DNA of 43,369 nucleotides from JAFMDF01 sp039024375 (GCA_039024375.1 JBCCQK010000009.1:1-43369); one strand, 5' to 3'. Numbered from the stretch's first letter, positions 25,160-33,737 are shown. A program made the numbers and translations. The notes: generated by a model not told the origin, from the letters alone.

Positions 25160-25564
25160 GTTAATCGCTGTTGTACGACTACTTTTCCGAGCGAATCTTA
25201 CCATTTAAAACTTACACTTTTTTACCAACTGCTATAAAGTTGGCTGCTACTGTTTTGAAAAAAATAAGCTGATATTATGCAAAGTGAGATTATAGAGCAC
25301 CAAAGGTGCGAAATAGTATAACATTGGGTGTAAACCCAATGATTTTAGGCAAATCAAGCCATTTAGCACTAAAGGTGCGACATACAATCAAGGGACGTGG
25401 TATATGTCGCTCTTTCAGAGCTGGAATTACCGTTTAATATGCTTCATTGGGCTTTCGCCCAATGCTAAGATGTAGCGCACCTTTAGTGCTTATGCGTAAT
25501 CGCAGTTATAAGTTTTTTAATCGGAAAAGCCCTGAGAACCTGATAACCATACACCATAAACCGT
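25160..25564. repeat. REP-like palindrome cluster
   Basis: No gene. Successive hairpins: GCACC-AAA-GGTGC (25297-25309), CATTGGGTGTAAACCCAATG (25322-25341), a TTAGCACTAAAGGTGCG unit near 25363 that is the inverted partner of the GCGCACCTTTAGTGCTTA unit (25475-25492), GCTCT-TTC-AGAGC (about 25409-25421), and CATTGGGCTTTCGCCCAATG (25445-25464). They sit between convergent genes. Confidence 0.7.
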
Positions 25565-25566
25565 CT
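25546..25566. repeat. Heptamers ACCATAC/ACCATAA/ACCGTCT at the YigZ 3' end
   Basis: Three 7-bp units abut the stop codon of the YigZ gene, matching in period the ACCGTNN units at its 5' end. Confidence 0.5.
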
Positions 25567-26257
25567 ATTCCGTTCTCAAAAATTGAATCTGCAACCCTGT
25601 AATCGGTTCCATATCTTCGACCATTTCTAGGTGAATATTAGCAATGTTTGCTTTTAAACGTTGTAAAGTTGCCTCGACCTCACTTTGTCGAATGGCTATT
25701 TGTACCTTTCCATCGTTGCCAAAATCTTGTGCGACCATCTCCAGTTTATTGCGTTTAATAGCGTTCATTACCTCGCTCATAATACTGTAATCAAACTGTA
25801 ACTCGTAGATATCTGTTACTACTTTTTCAACAATCTCTGCCTTTTTCAACGCATCAATCGTCGCTTCTTTATAGGCGTTAATTAGCCCAGATGCACCCAA
25901 TAAAGTGCCTCCAAAATACCGCACGACAACGACGATAACGTTGGTCAACCCGAAACTATCAATGCGTCCCAAAATAGGCTTTCCCGCTGTTCCCGACGGT
26001 TCTCCGTCATCATTGGCTCGAAAGCTATTGCCATCTAAGCCTAACCGATAGGCATAGCACCAATGTCTAGCCTTAGGATGAATTTTCTTGACGTCCGCTA
26101 AATGATTTTGCCCTATTTCGAGAGAAGACATTGGAAAAGCATAGGCAATAAACTTACTCCCTCGGTCTTTAAATTCGCCTTCGCAGGAATCGGCGATGGT
26201 ATGGTAGGTATCTTTTTTCAAATTGGTAAATTTTATTCGATTTACGGTAAACGGCAT
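25565..26257 (-). CDS. yigZ: YigZ/IMPACT family protein (UPF0029)
   Basis: 230 residues from ATG 26257. The IMPACT domain is plain: YHTIADSCEGEFKDRGSKFI, ARHWCYAYRLG, DDGEPSGTAGKPILGRI and the signature VIVVVVRYFGGTLLGASGL, then a DUF1949-like C-terminal half. The family is conserved and cytoplasmic; the eukaryotic member regulates Gcn2, and the bacterial role is not settled. The start is uncertain: residues 1-12 are encoded by a 7-bp-period repeat (PFTVNR), an upstream start at 26308 would overlap the transporter gene by 16 nt, and a TTG at 26221 would give the usual family N-terminus (KKDTYHTI). It follows the SLC13 gene closely and may be co-transcribed. Confidence 0.85.
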   Translation of the reverse strand: MPFTVNRIKFTNLKKDTYHTIADSCEGEFKDRGSKFIAYAFPMSSLEIGQNHLADVKKIHPKARHWCYAYRLGLDGNSFRANDDGEPSGTAGKPILGRIDSFGLTNVIVVVVRYFGGTLLGASGLINAYKEATIDALKKAEIVEKVVTDIYELQFDYSIMSEVMNAIKRNKLEMVAQDFGNDGKVQIAIRQSEVEATLQRLKANIANIHLEMVEDMEPITGLQIQFLRTE

Positions 26258-26271
26258 ACGGTTCACGGTCC
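26244..26271. repeat. 7-bp-period repeat at the YigZ start
   Basis: Four exact-period heptamers in plus-strand reading: ACGGTAA, ACGGCAT, ACGGTTC, ACGGTCC. They span the proposed YigZ start codon and add PFTVNR-like residues if translated. Confidence 0.6.
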
Positions 26272-26292
26272 GTAGCCGCCCCGAAGCATCCG

Positions 26293-27762
26293 CTAGTTTT
26301 TCAACCAATCAGGAAAAGCCGTCAAATCAATATCCCAAATAACAGGCATCAAAAAATAGGTGAATAGCGTAATGACGATGATGGACAAAATATTCAGCAA
26401 AAATCCGACCCGAATCATATCCCGAATCTCCAAAATACCCGAACCAAAAACAATGGCATTCGGCGCCGTAGCAAAAGGCAACATGAATGCACAAGAAGCA
26501 GCGATACAAGTCGCTACCATCAGTCCGTAAGGATGAACGTCAATGGCTAGTGCTAGCCCCGCTAGCACGGGCATCATCAGCGTACAGGTCGCCATATTTT
26601 GGGTGATTTCCGTCAAAAAATTGACTACTGTAATAATGAAAAGTAGTAGTAGAAAGTAAGGAATAGCGGATAACAAACTAAGCTGTTCCCCCAACCAAGT
26701 GGTCAGTCCCGATTGCTCAAACCCCGCAGCGACGGCAAAAGCCCCGCCGAAGAGCAACAAAATCCCCCAAGGTAATTTTATGGCCGTTTCCCAATCCATT
26801 AAACTGCTCGCTTTTTTCGACGGTGCGGGTATCATAAACAACAGAAGTGCACCAATCAAAGCAATGTGCGTATCGTTGATGCCGGGAATCGAAGGGGACA
26901 GTATATGCTTTCGACTAATCCAAGCGAAGGCAACTATTAAAAAGATAATAAGCACTCTTTTTTCCTCCCCCGTCATTTTGCCCAAAGCGGCTAGTTGACC
27001 ATCTATAATGGACTTATCTCCTTTAAATTTGACTCGGTGCAGTTGGAAGATATTTCGAGCGATGTGCCACCAACAGACCGCTAATAGGAGCAAAGAAATA
27101 GGCAGTCCGTATCGAAACCATTGGTCGAAGGCAATTTCCACATTGTAAAATTCTTTAATCGCTTCCGCAAAAATAAGATTCGTTGGTGTCCCCACTAAGG
27201 TGGCCATTCCACCGATAGAGGCCGAGTAAGCCACCGCTAATAAAAGCGCCTTTCCAAAATCATTGACCTTATCTTTACTTATTCCGTCTAAGTCATCAAA
27301 TTGTTGAATAATAGAAAAGCCAATCGGAATCATCATCATCGTGGTAGCCGTGTTCGAAATCCACATAGATAAAAAGCCCGTCGCCAGCACAAAACCACCT
27401 ACAATTTGCTCCAAATTAGTGCCCACTTTGGAGATGATGGTCAAAGCAATCCGTCGATGTAGGTTCCATTTTTCCATCGCTAACGCTAAAATAAATCCAC
27501 CGATAAAGAGAAAAATAATGGGCTTAGAAAACGGAACGACCACTTCGTTCATCGGAATAATACCCAGCAACGGATATAAAATAATGGGTAATAGAGAGGT
27601 AATGGGAATCGGAACGGCTTCGGTAACCCACCATAAGGCAATCCAAAGCGTGCTAATTAGTACGAGATAGGCGTTTGGCGGTATGTCTTCGGGAGTGCCA
27701 ATAAGCCACAATATGAGGAAGAGTAAAGGGCCTAAGAGTAAGAAAATCTGTTTTTTCGTCAT
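26293..27762 (-). CDS. SLC13/DASS family sodium:dicarboxylate or anion symporter
   Basis: 489 residues with about a dozen hydrophobic segments. DASS marks: ITSLLPIILYPLLGI near the start, the first substrate/Na clamp in ISNTATTMMMIPIGF (SNT motif), GTPTNLIFAEAIKEF, and the second half-repeat with ITQNMATCTLMMPVLAGL and FATAPNAIVFGSG. The length is standard for Na+-coupled transport of succinate, malate, citrate or sulfate; the SNT pattern is kept in the first clamp only, while the second reads TQNMAT. Inner membrane. A copy of the dispersed repeat lies just upstream (27786-27853). Confidence 0.9.
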   Translation of the reverse strand: MTKKQIFLLLGPLLFLILWLIGTPEDIPPNAYLVLISTLWIALWWVTEAVPIPITSLLPIILYPLLGIIPMNEVVVPFSKPIIFLFIGGFILALAMEKWNLHRRIALTIISKVGTNLEQIVGGFVLATGFLSMWISNTATTMMMIPIGFSIIQQFDDLDGISKDKVNDFGKALLLAVAYSASIGGMATLVGTPTNLIFAEAIKEFYNVEIAFDQWFRYGLPISLLLLAVCWWHIARNIFQLHRVKFKGDKSIIDGQLAALGKMTGEEKRVLIIFLIVAFAWISRKHILSPSIPGINDTHIALIGALLLFMIPAPSKKASSLMDWETAIKLPWGILLLFGGAFAVAAGFEQSGLTTWLGEQLSLLSAIPYFLLLLFIITVVNFLTEITQNMATCTLMMPVLAGLALAIDVHPYGLMVATCIAASCAFMLPFATAPNAIVFGSGILEIRDMIRVGFLLNILSIIVITLFTYFLMPVIWDIDLTAFPDWLKN

Positions 27763-28274
27763 GTTTTACGCCTACTTGGCATCTATTTTTTTACCACAAA
27801 GAAATGGAGTCCACAAAGCACATGGAGTTATTCTTCGAGCGTAGATTTGACAGACTCTCTTATGAAAACTATTTTCAAATCCATTAGTGTTCTAGGTAGT
27901 TACTAAATTCATACGTTATAGAGTAACGTGAGTTTTGGATACGCTGAAAGTCCTTTAGGGCTGGCCTTGTCTGTAGTAGTTTGTTGATAAAGAGACTTTT
28001 AGCGCCTTTAGGTGCGGCACTTAGGGTCGAACCTAAAGGTCCTAAATGCTAAAAACCAACTATTTTCTACAGACAGTGTCGCCCCGATGGGGCTAAGTTA
28101 TTGAAAATCAATGGTTATTATCCAAAACTCACGTTAGAGTAATATAGAGTTTATATGTAGAATGTCAATGCTGCGCTCGAAAACTATGTGTGCTCCATGA
28201 ACTCTACATCTTTGTGGTTAAAAATTGTGGGAGGTGCTTAGCTATTATATTACCCAGGAACATTGAGTTGGGGT
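27763..28274. other. Intergenic region with MITE-like element between inverted repeat copies
   Basis: No gene in 512 bp. It carries a minus-oriented copy of the dispersed CTTTGTGG repeat (27786-27853), the 213-bp MITE-like element (27924-28136) and a plus-oriented copy of the repeat (28163-28225), arranged symmetrically. Confidence 0.6.
27924..28136. mobile_element. 213-bp MITE-like element
   Basis: Terminal inverted repeats are perfect over 18 bp: TAACGTGAGTTTTGGATA at 27924-27941 and its complement at 28119-28136. A 3-bp GAG flanks both ends. Inside are nested palindromes: GTCTGTAG (27969-27976) with CTACAGAC (28067-28074), a GCGCCTTTAGGTGC hairpin (28002-28015) and GCCCCGATGGGGC (28081-28093). 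There is no coding capacity, so movement would need a transposase from elsewhere. Confidence 0.6.
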
Positions 28275-29207
28275 CTATTCTAACCACTGCATGGCATCAA
28301 ATACCGCTAATTTACCTTCAAAATAGCGAGACCTTTCGGAGCTAATCAAAAATTTACCTTCCTTCCAATAGCTGATGCCTTCCATTTGCGCAATAAATGG
28401 CATATTAATTCGACGACTTTTGCCAGCGAAAAAATCTCGGTTGGGATAGTCCCAAAACAGCCAAACAAAGGGGCCAAAATTGGATAATGCTGGGTCTAAA
28501 TTATAGCCCACTAAAGCAAGTACCCCATTTTCTTTGTCCATAGATGCGCCTGTTACCATACCTTTAGTGTCAAAACTGTCCTGCAAATAAACTGTCGGCG
28601 TAGCACTATTATTCGCTAAACTGTAAAAACGACACTGTTTATCCAGATGATTCTTAGAAAAAACGTATAAGCTATCTTCGAAGGCCAGCAATGCTTCACA
28701 GTCGAAATTGTGCTGATACGCGGGTGGTTTAAAGTCCGTTCGGTCGGGGTAAGTCACGTTGATTTTAAAAGAAGTGGCGGTTTCATCACCATCCATAACC
28801 TCGGATTTAGCTATTTTCCAAATAGCTAAGTCCTGCCTTTTTCCACCATTATTCCCCAAGTCACTTACGTAAATGTACTGGCTGTCCTGTCCGATGTCTT
28901 CCCAATCTCTAGCCGTCGCATCCGACAAAGTTACTTGCCGTAAAATGGTGCCGTCCGCAATGGATAATTCATAAATGGTGGGGTCATCTCCGCTGTCATT
29001 ATGTGTCCAAATACTACTTTCAAAGGTGATAATACCCGATGTTTCTCTGACGTCGCTAGGAAGAGAATAAAGAATTTGTACCGTAGTGTCAATCGGAAAA
29101 TTGTAATAGGACTCGGGCATCGTTTCTGGCTTTTGGTGGCAAGCAAATAGTATCAACAAATGGCTTAGAAAGCTGCCAAAAACCAAAAAACGCTCCTTTT
29201 TTTTCAT
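28275..29207 (-). CDS. Lipoprotein with beta-propeller-like repeats, unknown function
   Basis: 310 residues; the signal peptide MKKKERFLVFGSFLSHLLIL runs to LFAC, lipobox Cys23. The mature part has SGIITFESSIWTHNDSGDDP, TARDWEDIGQDSQYIYVSDL, GNNGGKRQDLAIWKI and HNFDCEALLAFEDSLYVFSK, a text seen in several Bacteroidota surface proteins where DWEDI and the GNN loop recur; it looks like a propeller of about five or six blades. No catalytic motif is obvious. Surface or periplasmic. I do not know its role. Confidence 0.7.
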   Translation of the reverse strand: MKKKERFLVFGSFLSHLLILFACHQKPETMPESYYNFPIDTTVQILYSLPSDVRETSGIITFESSIWTHNDSGDDPTIYELSIADGTILRQVTLSDATARDWEDIGQDSQYIYVSDLGNNGGKRQDLAIWKIAKSEVMDGDETATSFKINVTYPDRTDFKPPAYQHNFDCEALLAFEDSLYVFSKNHLDKQCRFYSLANNSATPTVYLQDSFDTKGMVTGASMDKENGVLALVGYNLDPALSNFGPFVWLFWDYPNRDFFAGKSRRINMPFIAQMEGISYWKEGKFLISSERSRYFEGKLAVFDAMQWLE

Positions 29208-29242
29208 TATAGTAATCTTTTGTTGATTCGTAAGTGCTCAAT

Positions 29243-29365
29243 GCAGGTCGGGAGACCTGCGGATATTGGTATCAAGTCTGGAGACTTAATACATCGAACA
29301 CCGATATTTTAATCCTGTTCTATTGGACGGGATTGAAATAACTATCTGCTCGTCTCCCGACGAGC
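29243..29365. repeat. Cluster of hairpins with GGGA/TGGA/TCCC loops
   Basis: GCAGGTC-GGGA-GACCTGC (29243-29260), AAGTC-TGGA-GACTT (29274-29287), a weaker AATCC...GGATT stem (29311-29334), GCTCGTC-TCCC-GACGAGC (29348-29365). The cluster is bracketed by the direct repeat GTTGATTCGT at 29222-29231 and 29383-29392. Confidence 0.65.
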
Positions 29366-29436
29366 AACTATTGAGAATTTACGTTGATTCGTGTCAATGG
29401 ATTGTTTGTCAACGTATTATATAGTCTGACTTCTGG

Positions 29437-29461
29437 CAGTCCCTGCGGGCGGTCTGACTTC
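29437..29461. repeat. Second copy of the CGGTCTGACTTC hairpin sequence
   Basis: CAGTCCCTGCGGGCGGTCTG and the following ACTTC resemble 22401-22424 after the SDR gene. Here it lies 11 bp beyond the 3' end of the TPR lipoprotein gene. Confidence 0.4.
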
Positions 29462-29472
29462 TGACTCCTCAT

Positions 29473-30363
29473 TCACTGCCCAAAACTCTTAATAATCTCA
29501 TCGTCGTTCTTACCCAAATTGGCCAATAAAAACTTCGTATCATCCGCAAAGTCGTCCGTTGGATATTTTTCTAAAAACTCTTCGTACAGCACCTTCGCTG
29601 TTTCTTTGTCGCCCAATTCATTATCGTAAGTAAACGCCTTTAAAAAAAGTGCTTGCGCCGATTTCTCGAAATTGGGGTATTGGTTGTAAATCCAGTCGTA
29701 CAGCGCCACCGCTTTCGGAAATGTCCGTACCGAACGGGCGGTCTCACCTGCTTTGTGAAGATATTCTGGACTTTTACTATCCTGCGGCCGTACCAAAGCG
29801 TACAATTCGCAAATGCGGATGTAGTCATTGGCCGCTTGGTAATCGACTCGATGCGTTTTATCGTCGTACATGCTACTTCCCAAAGCCGTAATATCTTCCG
29901 AAAGGTCGGTGTTGCTATTGTTCAAAAATTGCTTAGCAACGGCGGCGTGTTTGGCCGATTCGTATTGTTGAGCATACAATTTTTTAATGATACTTGCTAC
30001 CAAAGGTTGTTGAAGATGCTGGTCGTAAATAGTGCCTAGCAGCCACACTTTCTCCGAAATATCCGACGACTTGGGGGCCTCTTTGATGCCTTGCATGAGC
30101 GTCTGTAGTGCGGCTACAAAAGACTTAGTTTCTATTTGAAGGTTGGCTAATTTATTATAGAACTCAGCGTTGACTACCTGTGGCGTGGGGTTAGCGGCAA
30201 TGGTATCTTGGTAAGCGGCAATGAGCGCTTTCCTGTTAGCTGGATTAGGGTCGGTGGCTAGAGCTGCTTCCAATCTATCAATTTTGGAAAGTTCAGCGTG
30301 GTTATTGGACTGACAGCCGAAACTACCAATTAATAAAATCAGTATAAAAAGTCTTGATTCCAT
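29473..30363 (-). CDS. TPR-containing lipoprotein
   Basis: 296 residues from ATG 30363; a TTG three codons earlier is disfavoured. The signal ends in the lipobox LIGSFGC (SRLFILILLIGSFGC). The rest is helical with TPR units, clearest at the C-terminus: FPKAVALYDWIYNQYPNFEK, ALFLKAFTYDNELGDKETAK and LYEEFLEKYPTDDFADD, which resembles the TPR of YbgF/BamD-type envelope proteins. Periplasmic face of the outer membrane is likely. A promoter box is seen at 30416-30423, divergent from pgmB. Partner unknown. Confidence 0.8.
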   Translation of the reverse strand: MESRLFILILLIGSFGCQSNNHAELSKIDRLEAALATDPNPANRKALIAAYQDTIAANPTPQVVNAEFYNKLANLQIETKSFVAALQTLMQGIKEAPKSSDISEKVWLLGTIYDQHLQQPLVASIIKKLYAQQYESAKHAAVAKQFLNNSNTDLSEDITALGSSMYDDKTHRVDYQAANDYIRICELYALVRPQDSKSPEYLHKAGETARSVRTFPKAVALYDWIYNQYPNFEKSAQALFLKAFTYDNELGDKETAKVLYEEFLEKYPTDDFADDTKFLLANLGKNDDEIIKSFGQ

Positions 30364-30415
30364 ATAGTGCAAAAGTTAGATATTGTGTAATGATTAGCTA
30401 CTGGTTTTAGAGCCG

Positions 30416-30423
30416 CAAAGATA
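30416..30423 (-). promoter_or_regulatory. -7 promoter box TATCTTTG for the TPR lipoprotein gene
   Basis: The minus strand reads TATCTTTGCGG, a full TAnnTTTG match 53 nt from the start codon, facing away from the pgmB promoter about 100 bp on. Confidence 0.55.
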
Positions 30424-30521
30424 CATCTTTATATCCTCACTCGCCAAAACCCTTTTTACCCTTAACCTTTGAGAATTACCGAATCATTCTTCAATCGTCA
30501 TTAGGAAATGCCAAATTCCTT

Positions 30522-30529
30522 TATCTTTG
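30522..30529 (+). promoter_or_regulatory. -7 promoter box TATCTTTG for pgmB
   Basis: TATCTTTGCGCC, a full consensus match, 40 nt before the pgmB start. Because it overlaps the longer open frame, it also argues for the start at 30569. Confidence 0.55.
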
Positions 30530-30568
30530 CGCCTCATTTTCAAATGCAACTTAAAAAATCGCTCCATT

Positions 30569-31228
30569 ATGATAATTAAAGCCTGTTTGTTCGACTTAGA
30601 CGGTGTTATTGTAGATACAGCCAAGTATCATTTTTTAGCTTGGAAAGAAATGGCTAATCAGTTAGGTTTTGATTTTACCGAAAAGGAAAACGAACAACTC
30701 AAAGGCGTTAGTAGAATGGACTCCATTAACCTCATCTTAGGATGGGGTGGTATCGAACTCACCGAAGCGGAAAAGCTAAAATGGGCGACCGAGAAAAATG
30801 AAATGTACCAGGCCTATCTCCAGAAAATGGATGATAAAGAAATTCTACCGGGCGTTCTTGATTTTGTCAAAAGTTTAAAAGCGAAGGGCATAAAAGTAGC
30901 ACTGGGTTCTTCCAGTAAAAATGCCGTTTTAGCACTCACCAAAGTAGGAATGTTGGACTATTTCGAAGCCATTATTGATGGAACCAAAACGACGCGCAGC
31001 AAACCCGACCCGCAAGTTTTTGAAATGGGGGCGGAAGCCTTGGGTGTCCAACCCAATGAGTGTATTGTTTTCGAAGATGCGGCGAGTGGGGTAGAAGCGG
31101 CTTTGAAGGGTGGGTTTTACGCAATTGGTATGGGAAGTCCCGATAATTTGGGCGCTGCGCACCTTGTTTTAGATTCCTTGGCGGGTGTTTCTATTGAAAG
31201 TATTATTGAGAAAATTATGGCACATTAG
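30569..31228 (+). CDS. pgmB: Beta-phosphoglucomutase
   Basis: 219 residues from ATG 30569. HAD-family phosphomutase: FDLDGVIVDTAKYH gives the nucleophile Asp9 and acid/base Asp11 plus the His used by beta-PGM; the cap has LKGVSRMDSINLIL; later VALGSSSKN (motif II), RSKPDPQVF (motif III Lys) and CIVFEDAASGVEAA (motif IV). The length is the usual 220. It converts beta-glucose 1-phosphate to glucose 6-phosphate. The GH65 phosphorylase 175 bp downstream supplies that substrate, so the two form one pathway in the cytoplasm, although each has its own promoter box. Confidence 0.93.
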   Translation: MIIKACLFDLDGVIVDTAKYHFLAWKEMANQLGFDFTEKENEQLKGVSRMDSINLILGWGGIELTEAEKLKWATEKNEMYQAYLQKMDDKEILPGVLDFVKSLKAKGIKVALGSSSKNAVLALTKVGMLDYFEAIIDGTKTTRSKPDPQVFEMGAEALGVQPNECIVFEDAASGVEAALKGGFYAIGMGSPDNLGAAHLVLDSLAGVSIESIIEKIMAH

Positions 31229-31264
31229 GACTCGAAAATGACGCCCCTTTTTCAATATTTCACC

Positions 31265-31272
31265 TATCTTTG
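31265..31272 (+). promoter_or_regulatory. -7 promoter box TATCTTTG for the GH65 gene
   Basis: TATCTTTGCCCCC matches TAnnTTTG between pgmB and GH65, giving a leader of about 130 nt. Confidence 0.5.
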
Positions 31273-31403
31273 CCCCCATTTTCTTGCCTTTAGTATTCTA
31301 CACAAATGCAATCTAGTAAATCTGAATGTTCGACCGCCCGAAGACGACTCGGATGTATCAGACATACTTCTTTTCAAAACAATCCACTAAAAACTAACAG
31401 ACG

Positions 31404-33737
31404 ATGAAAGAATATTTGAAATACGACGAATGGTGTATTATCGAAGAGGGTTTCGAACCCGAATACAACCGAATTTCCGAAAGTATTTTCAGTATTGGTA
31501 ACGGGCGAATGGGGCAACGGGCTATGTTCGAAGAAAAATACAGCGGCGATACGCTGCAAGGGAGTTACGTAGCGGGCGTCTATTACCCCGATAAGACCAA
31601 GGTCGGTTGGTGGAAAAACGGCTACCCAGAATATTTTGCGAAAGTTTTGAATGCCACCAACTGGATTGGTATTGACGTTGAAGTGGATGGCGTGAGTTTG
31701 GATTTAGCTAAATGCGAGGTGGATAGCTTTCGCCGAGTATTGAATATGAAAGAAGGCTATTTACAGCGCTCTTTCGAAGCGACCATGGCCGATGGTAAAA
31801 AAATTGCGGTGCAATCGACCCGCTTTTGCAGCATCGTTACGGACGAAATCGGTGCCATCAAATACACCATCAAGGCTTTAAATTTTGATGGAAAAATTTC
31901 CGTAATGCCCTATTTGAACGGAGATGTGCGGAATGAGGACGCTAACTGGGACGAAGATGGTTCTTTTTGGTTACCCGTTGCCACCAAAGTGAAGCGGAAA
32001 CAAGCCTATGTCATTACCGAAACAAAAAAGACCGCCTATCAAGTAGCAACGGGGATGAAGTTCCAAATCCGTAAAAATGGCAACGAATACATTTTTAAAG
32101 GCCATAAAGTCAAAACGGGATTACTGGCGGGAACATCGGTGGATATAAACGTCCAAAAAGGCGATACTATTGACGTGTATAAATATGCGGCGGTGCTATC
32201 TTCTGAAAATTATCCAAAAGAAGAACTATTGGAAGATTGCGCCGACTTAGTGAAAAAAGCCTATAAAAAAGGCTTTAACCAACTGTTGCAAGAGCAAAAA
32301 ATTGCTTGGGTCAAAAAATGGGAGGCGAGCGATGTGAAAATTGAAGGAGATGTGGCCGCCCAACAAGGGATTCGATTCAATATTTTCCACCTAAACCAAA
32401 CTTTCACGGGCGTTGATGCTCGATTAAACATTGGCCCCAAAGGATTCACGGGAGAAAAATACGGCGGTTCCACCTATTGGGATACCGAAGCCTATTGTTT
32501 GCCTTTCTATTTGGCAACAACCGACCAAAAAGTAGCCCGAAACTTACTGGTTTACCGCTATAAGCATTTAAAAAAAGCCATCGAAAACGCTCAGAAATTA
32601 GGCTTTACCGACGGTGCGGCGCTCTATCCAATGGTCACCATGAATGGCGAAGAGTGTCACAACGAATGGGAAATCACTTTCGAAGAAATCCACCGAAACG
32701 GGGCCATTGCTTACGCCATTTACGATTACATCCGCTACACGGGAGACCAAGATTATTTGATTCAATACGGATTAGAAGTATTGGTGGGCATTGCCAGATT
32801 TTGGGCGCAACGGGTACATTTTTCCAAATGGCGAGGCCAGTACGTCATGCACGGAGTAACGGGACCGAACGAATACGACAACAACGTCAATAATAACTGG
32901 TACACGAATTATATCGCCGTTTGGTGTATGCGCTATGCGGGTGACGCCGTGCAGTACGTCAAAGAAAATGACGCCAAGAAGTATAAAGCGTTGGCGAAAA
33001 AAATGCAGTTCTCCGAAAAGAAAGAATTGACCAATTGGTTGGAAATCTGCGAAAATATGTATTTTCCCGAAGACAAAGAATTAGGGGTTTTCCTTCAAGC
33101 AGATGGCTTTTTGGACAAAGAATTGCGCCCCGTCGATAGTCTTCGTCCCGAAGACCAACCGTTGAATCAAAATTGGTCGTGGGATAGAATCCTCCGTTCT
33201 TGCTTCATCAAGCAAGCTGACGTCCTGCAAGGCATCTATTTCTTCGAAGACCATTTCGATTTAAAGACCATCGAAAGAAATTTCAATTTCTACGAACCCA
33301 TGACGGTCCACGAATCATCGCTTTCGCCCTGTATTCACGTCATTCTAGCCGCTAAAATTGGTAATTACGACAAAGCCTACGAAATGTATCTCCGCACGTC
33401 TCGTTTAGACTTGGATGACTACAATAACGATACCGAAGATGGTTTGCACATCACGAGTATGGCCGGTACGTGGCTATCCGTTGTGCAAGGTTTTGGTGGA
33501 ATGAGAGTCCGAGATGGCATTCCTCATTTTGACCCCTATTTACCCGAAAATTGGAAGTCCCTTAGTTTTAAAATCCAGTTTCGAGGGGCTACTATACAAG
33601 TCAATGTAAAGCCCAAAAAGACCATTTTGGAAAACCTTTCTACGCAAAAGTTGACTATCAACTTAGCGGGAGAAGCCTACAAGCTGGGCGCTAGAAAAAG
33701 CATCGAGGTGAAGAGAGAGAAAGGTGGAAAGGCTTAG
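31404..33737 (+). CDS. GH65 disaccharide phosphorylase (maltose phosphorylase-like)
   Basis: 777 residues, full family length: N-terminal beta-sandwich (YNRISESIFSIGNGRMGQRA), helical linker, (alpha/alpha)6 barrel and small C-terminal beta domain (ITSMAGTWLSVVQGFGGMRV near the end of the barrel). The general-acid Glu lies in HGVTGPNEYDNNVNNNWYTN, residue 490. KYGGSTYWDTEAYCLPFYL and the phosphate-side LHITSMAGTW are typical of inverting phosphorylases rather than hydrolases. Reaction inferred: maltose plus phosphate to glucose plus beta-glucose 1-phosphate. Kojibiose or trehalose specificity cannot be excluded by eye. The adjacent pgmB supports phosphorolysis. No signal peptide; cytoplasmic. 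Confidence 0.9.
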   Translation: MKEYLKYDEWCIIEEGFEPEYNRISESIFSIGNGRMGQRAMFEEKYSGDTLQGSYVAGVYYPDKTKVGWWKNGYPEYFAKVLNATNWIGIDVEVDGVSLDLAKCEVDSFRRVLNMKEGYLQRSFEATMADGKKIAVQSTRFCSIVTDEIGAIKYTIKALNFDGKISVMPYLNGDVRNEDANWDEDGSFWLPVATKVKRKQAYVITETKKTAYQVATGMKFQIRKNGNEYIFKGHKVKTGLLAGTSVDINVQKGDTIDVYKYAAVLSSENYPKEELLEDCADLVKKAYKKGFNQLLQEQKIAWVKKWEASDVKIEGDVAAQQGIRFNIFHLNQTFTGVDARLNIGPKGFTGEKYGGSTYWDTEAYCLPFYLATTDQKVARNLLVYRYKHLKKAIENAQKLGFTDGAALYPMVTMNGEECHNEWEITFEEIHRNGAIAYAIYDYIRYTGDQDYLIQYGLEVLVGIARFWAQRVHFSKWRGQYVMHGVTGPNEYDNNVNNNWYTNYIAVWCMRYAGDAVQYVKENDAKKYKALAKKMQFSEKKELTNWLEICENMYFPEDKELGVFLQADGFLDKELRPVDSLRPEDQPLNQNWSWDRILRSCFIKQADVLQGIYFFEDHFDLKTIERNFNFYEPMTVHESSLSPCIHVILAAKIGNYDKAYEMYLRTSRLDLDDYNNDTEDGLHITSMAGTWLSVVQGFGGMRVRDGIPHFDPYLPENWKSLSFKIQFRGATIQVNVKPKKTILENLSTQKLTINLAGEAYKLGARKSIEVKREKGGKA

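Noticed and set aside
25160..25564. Riboswitch or tRNA in the hairpin-rich gap
   Set aside because: Hairpins lie between convergent genes, are repetitive and match no cloverleaf or known riboswitch core that I can see.
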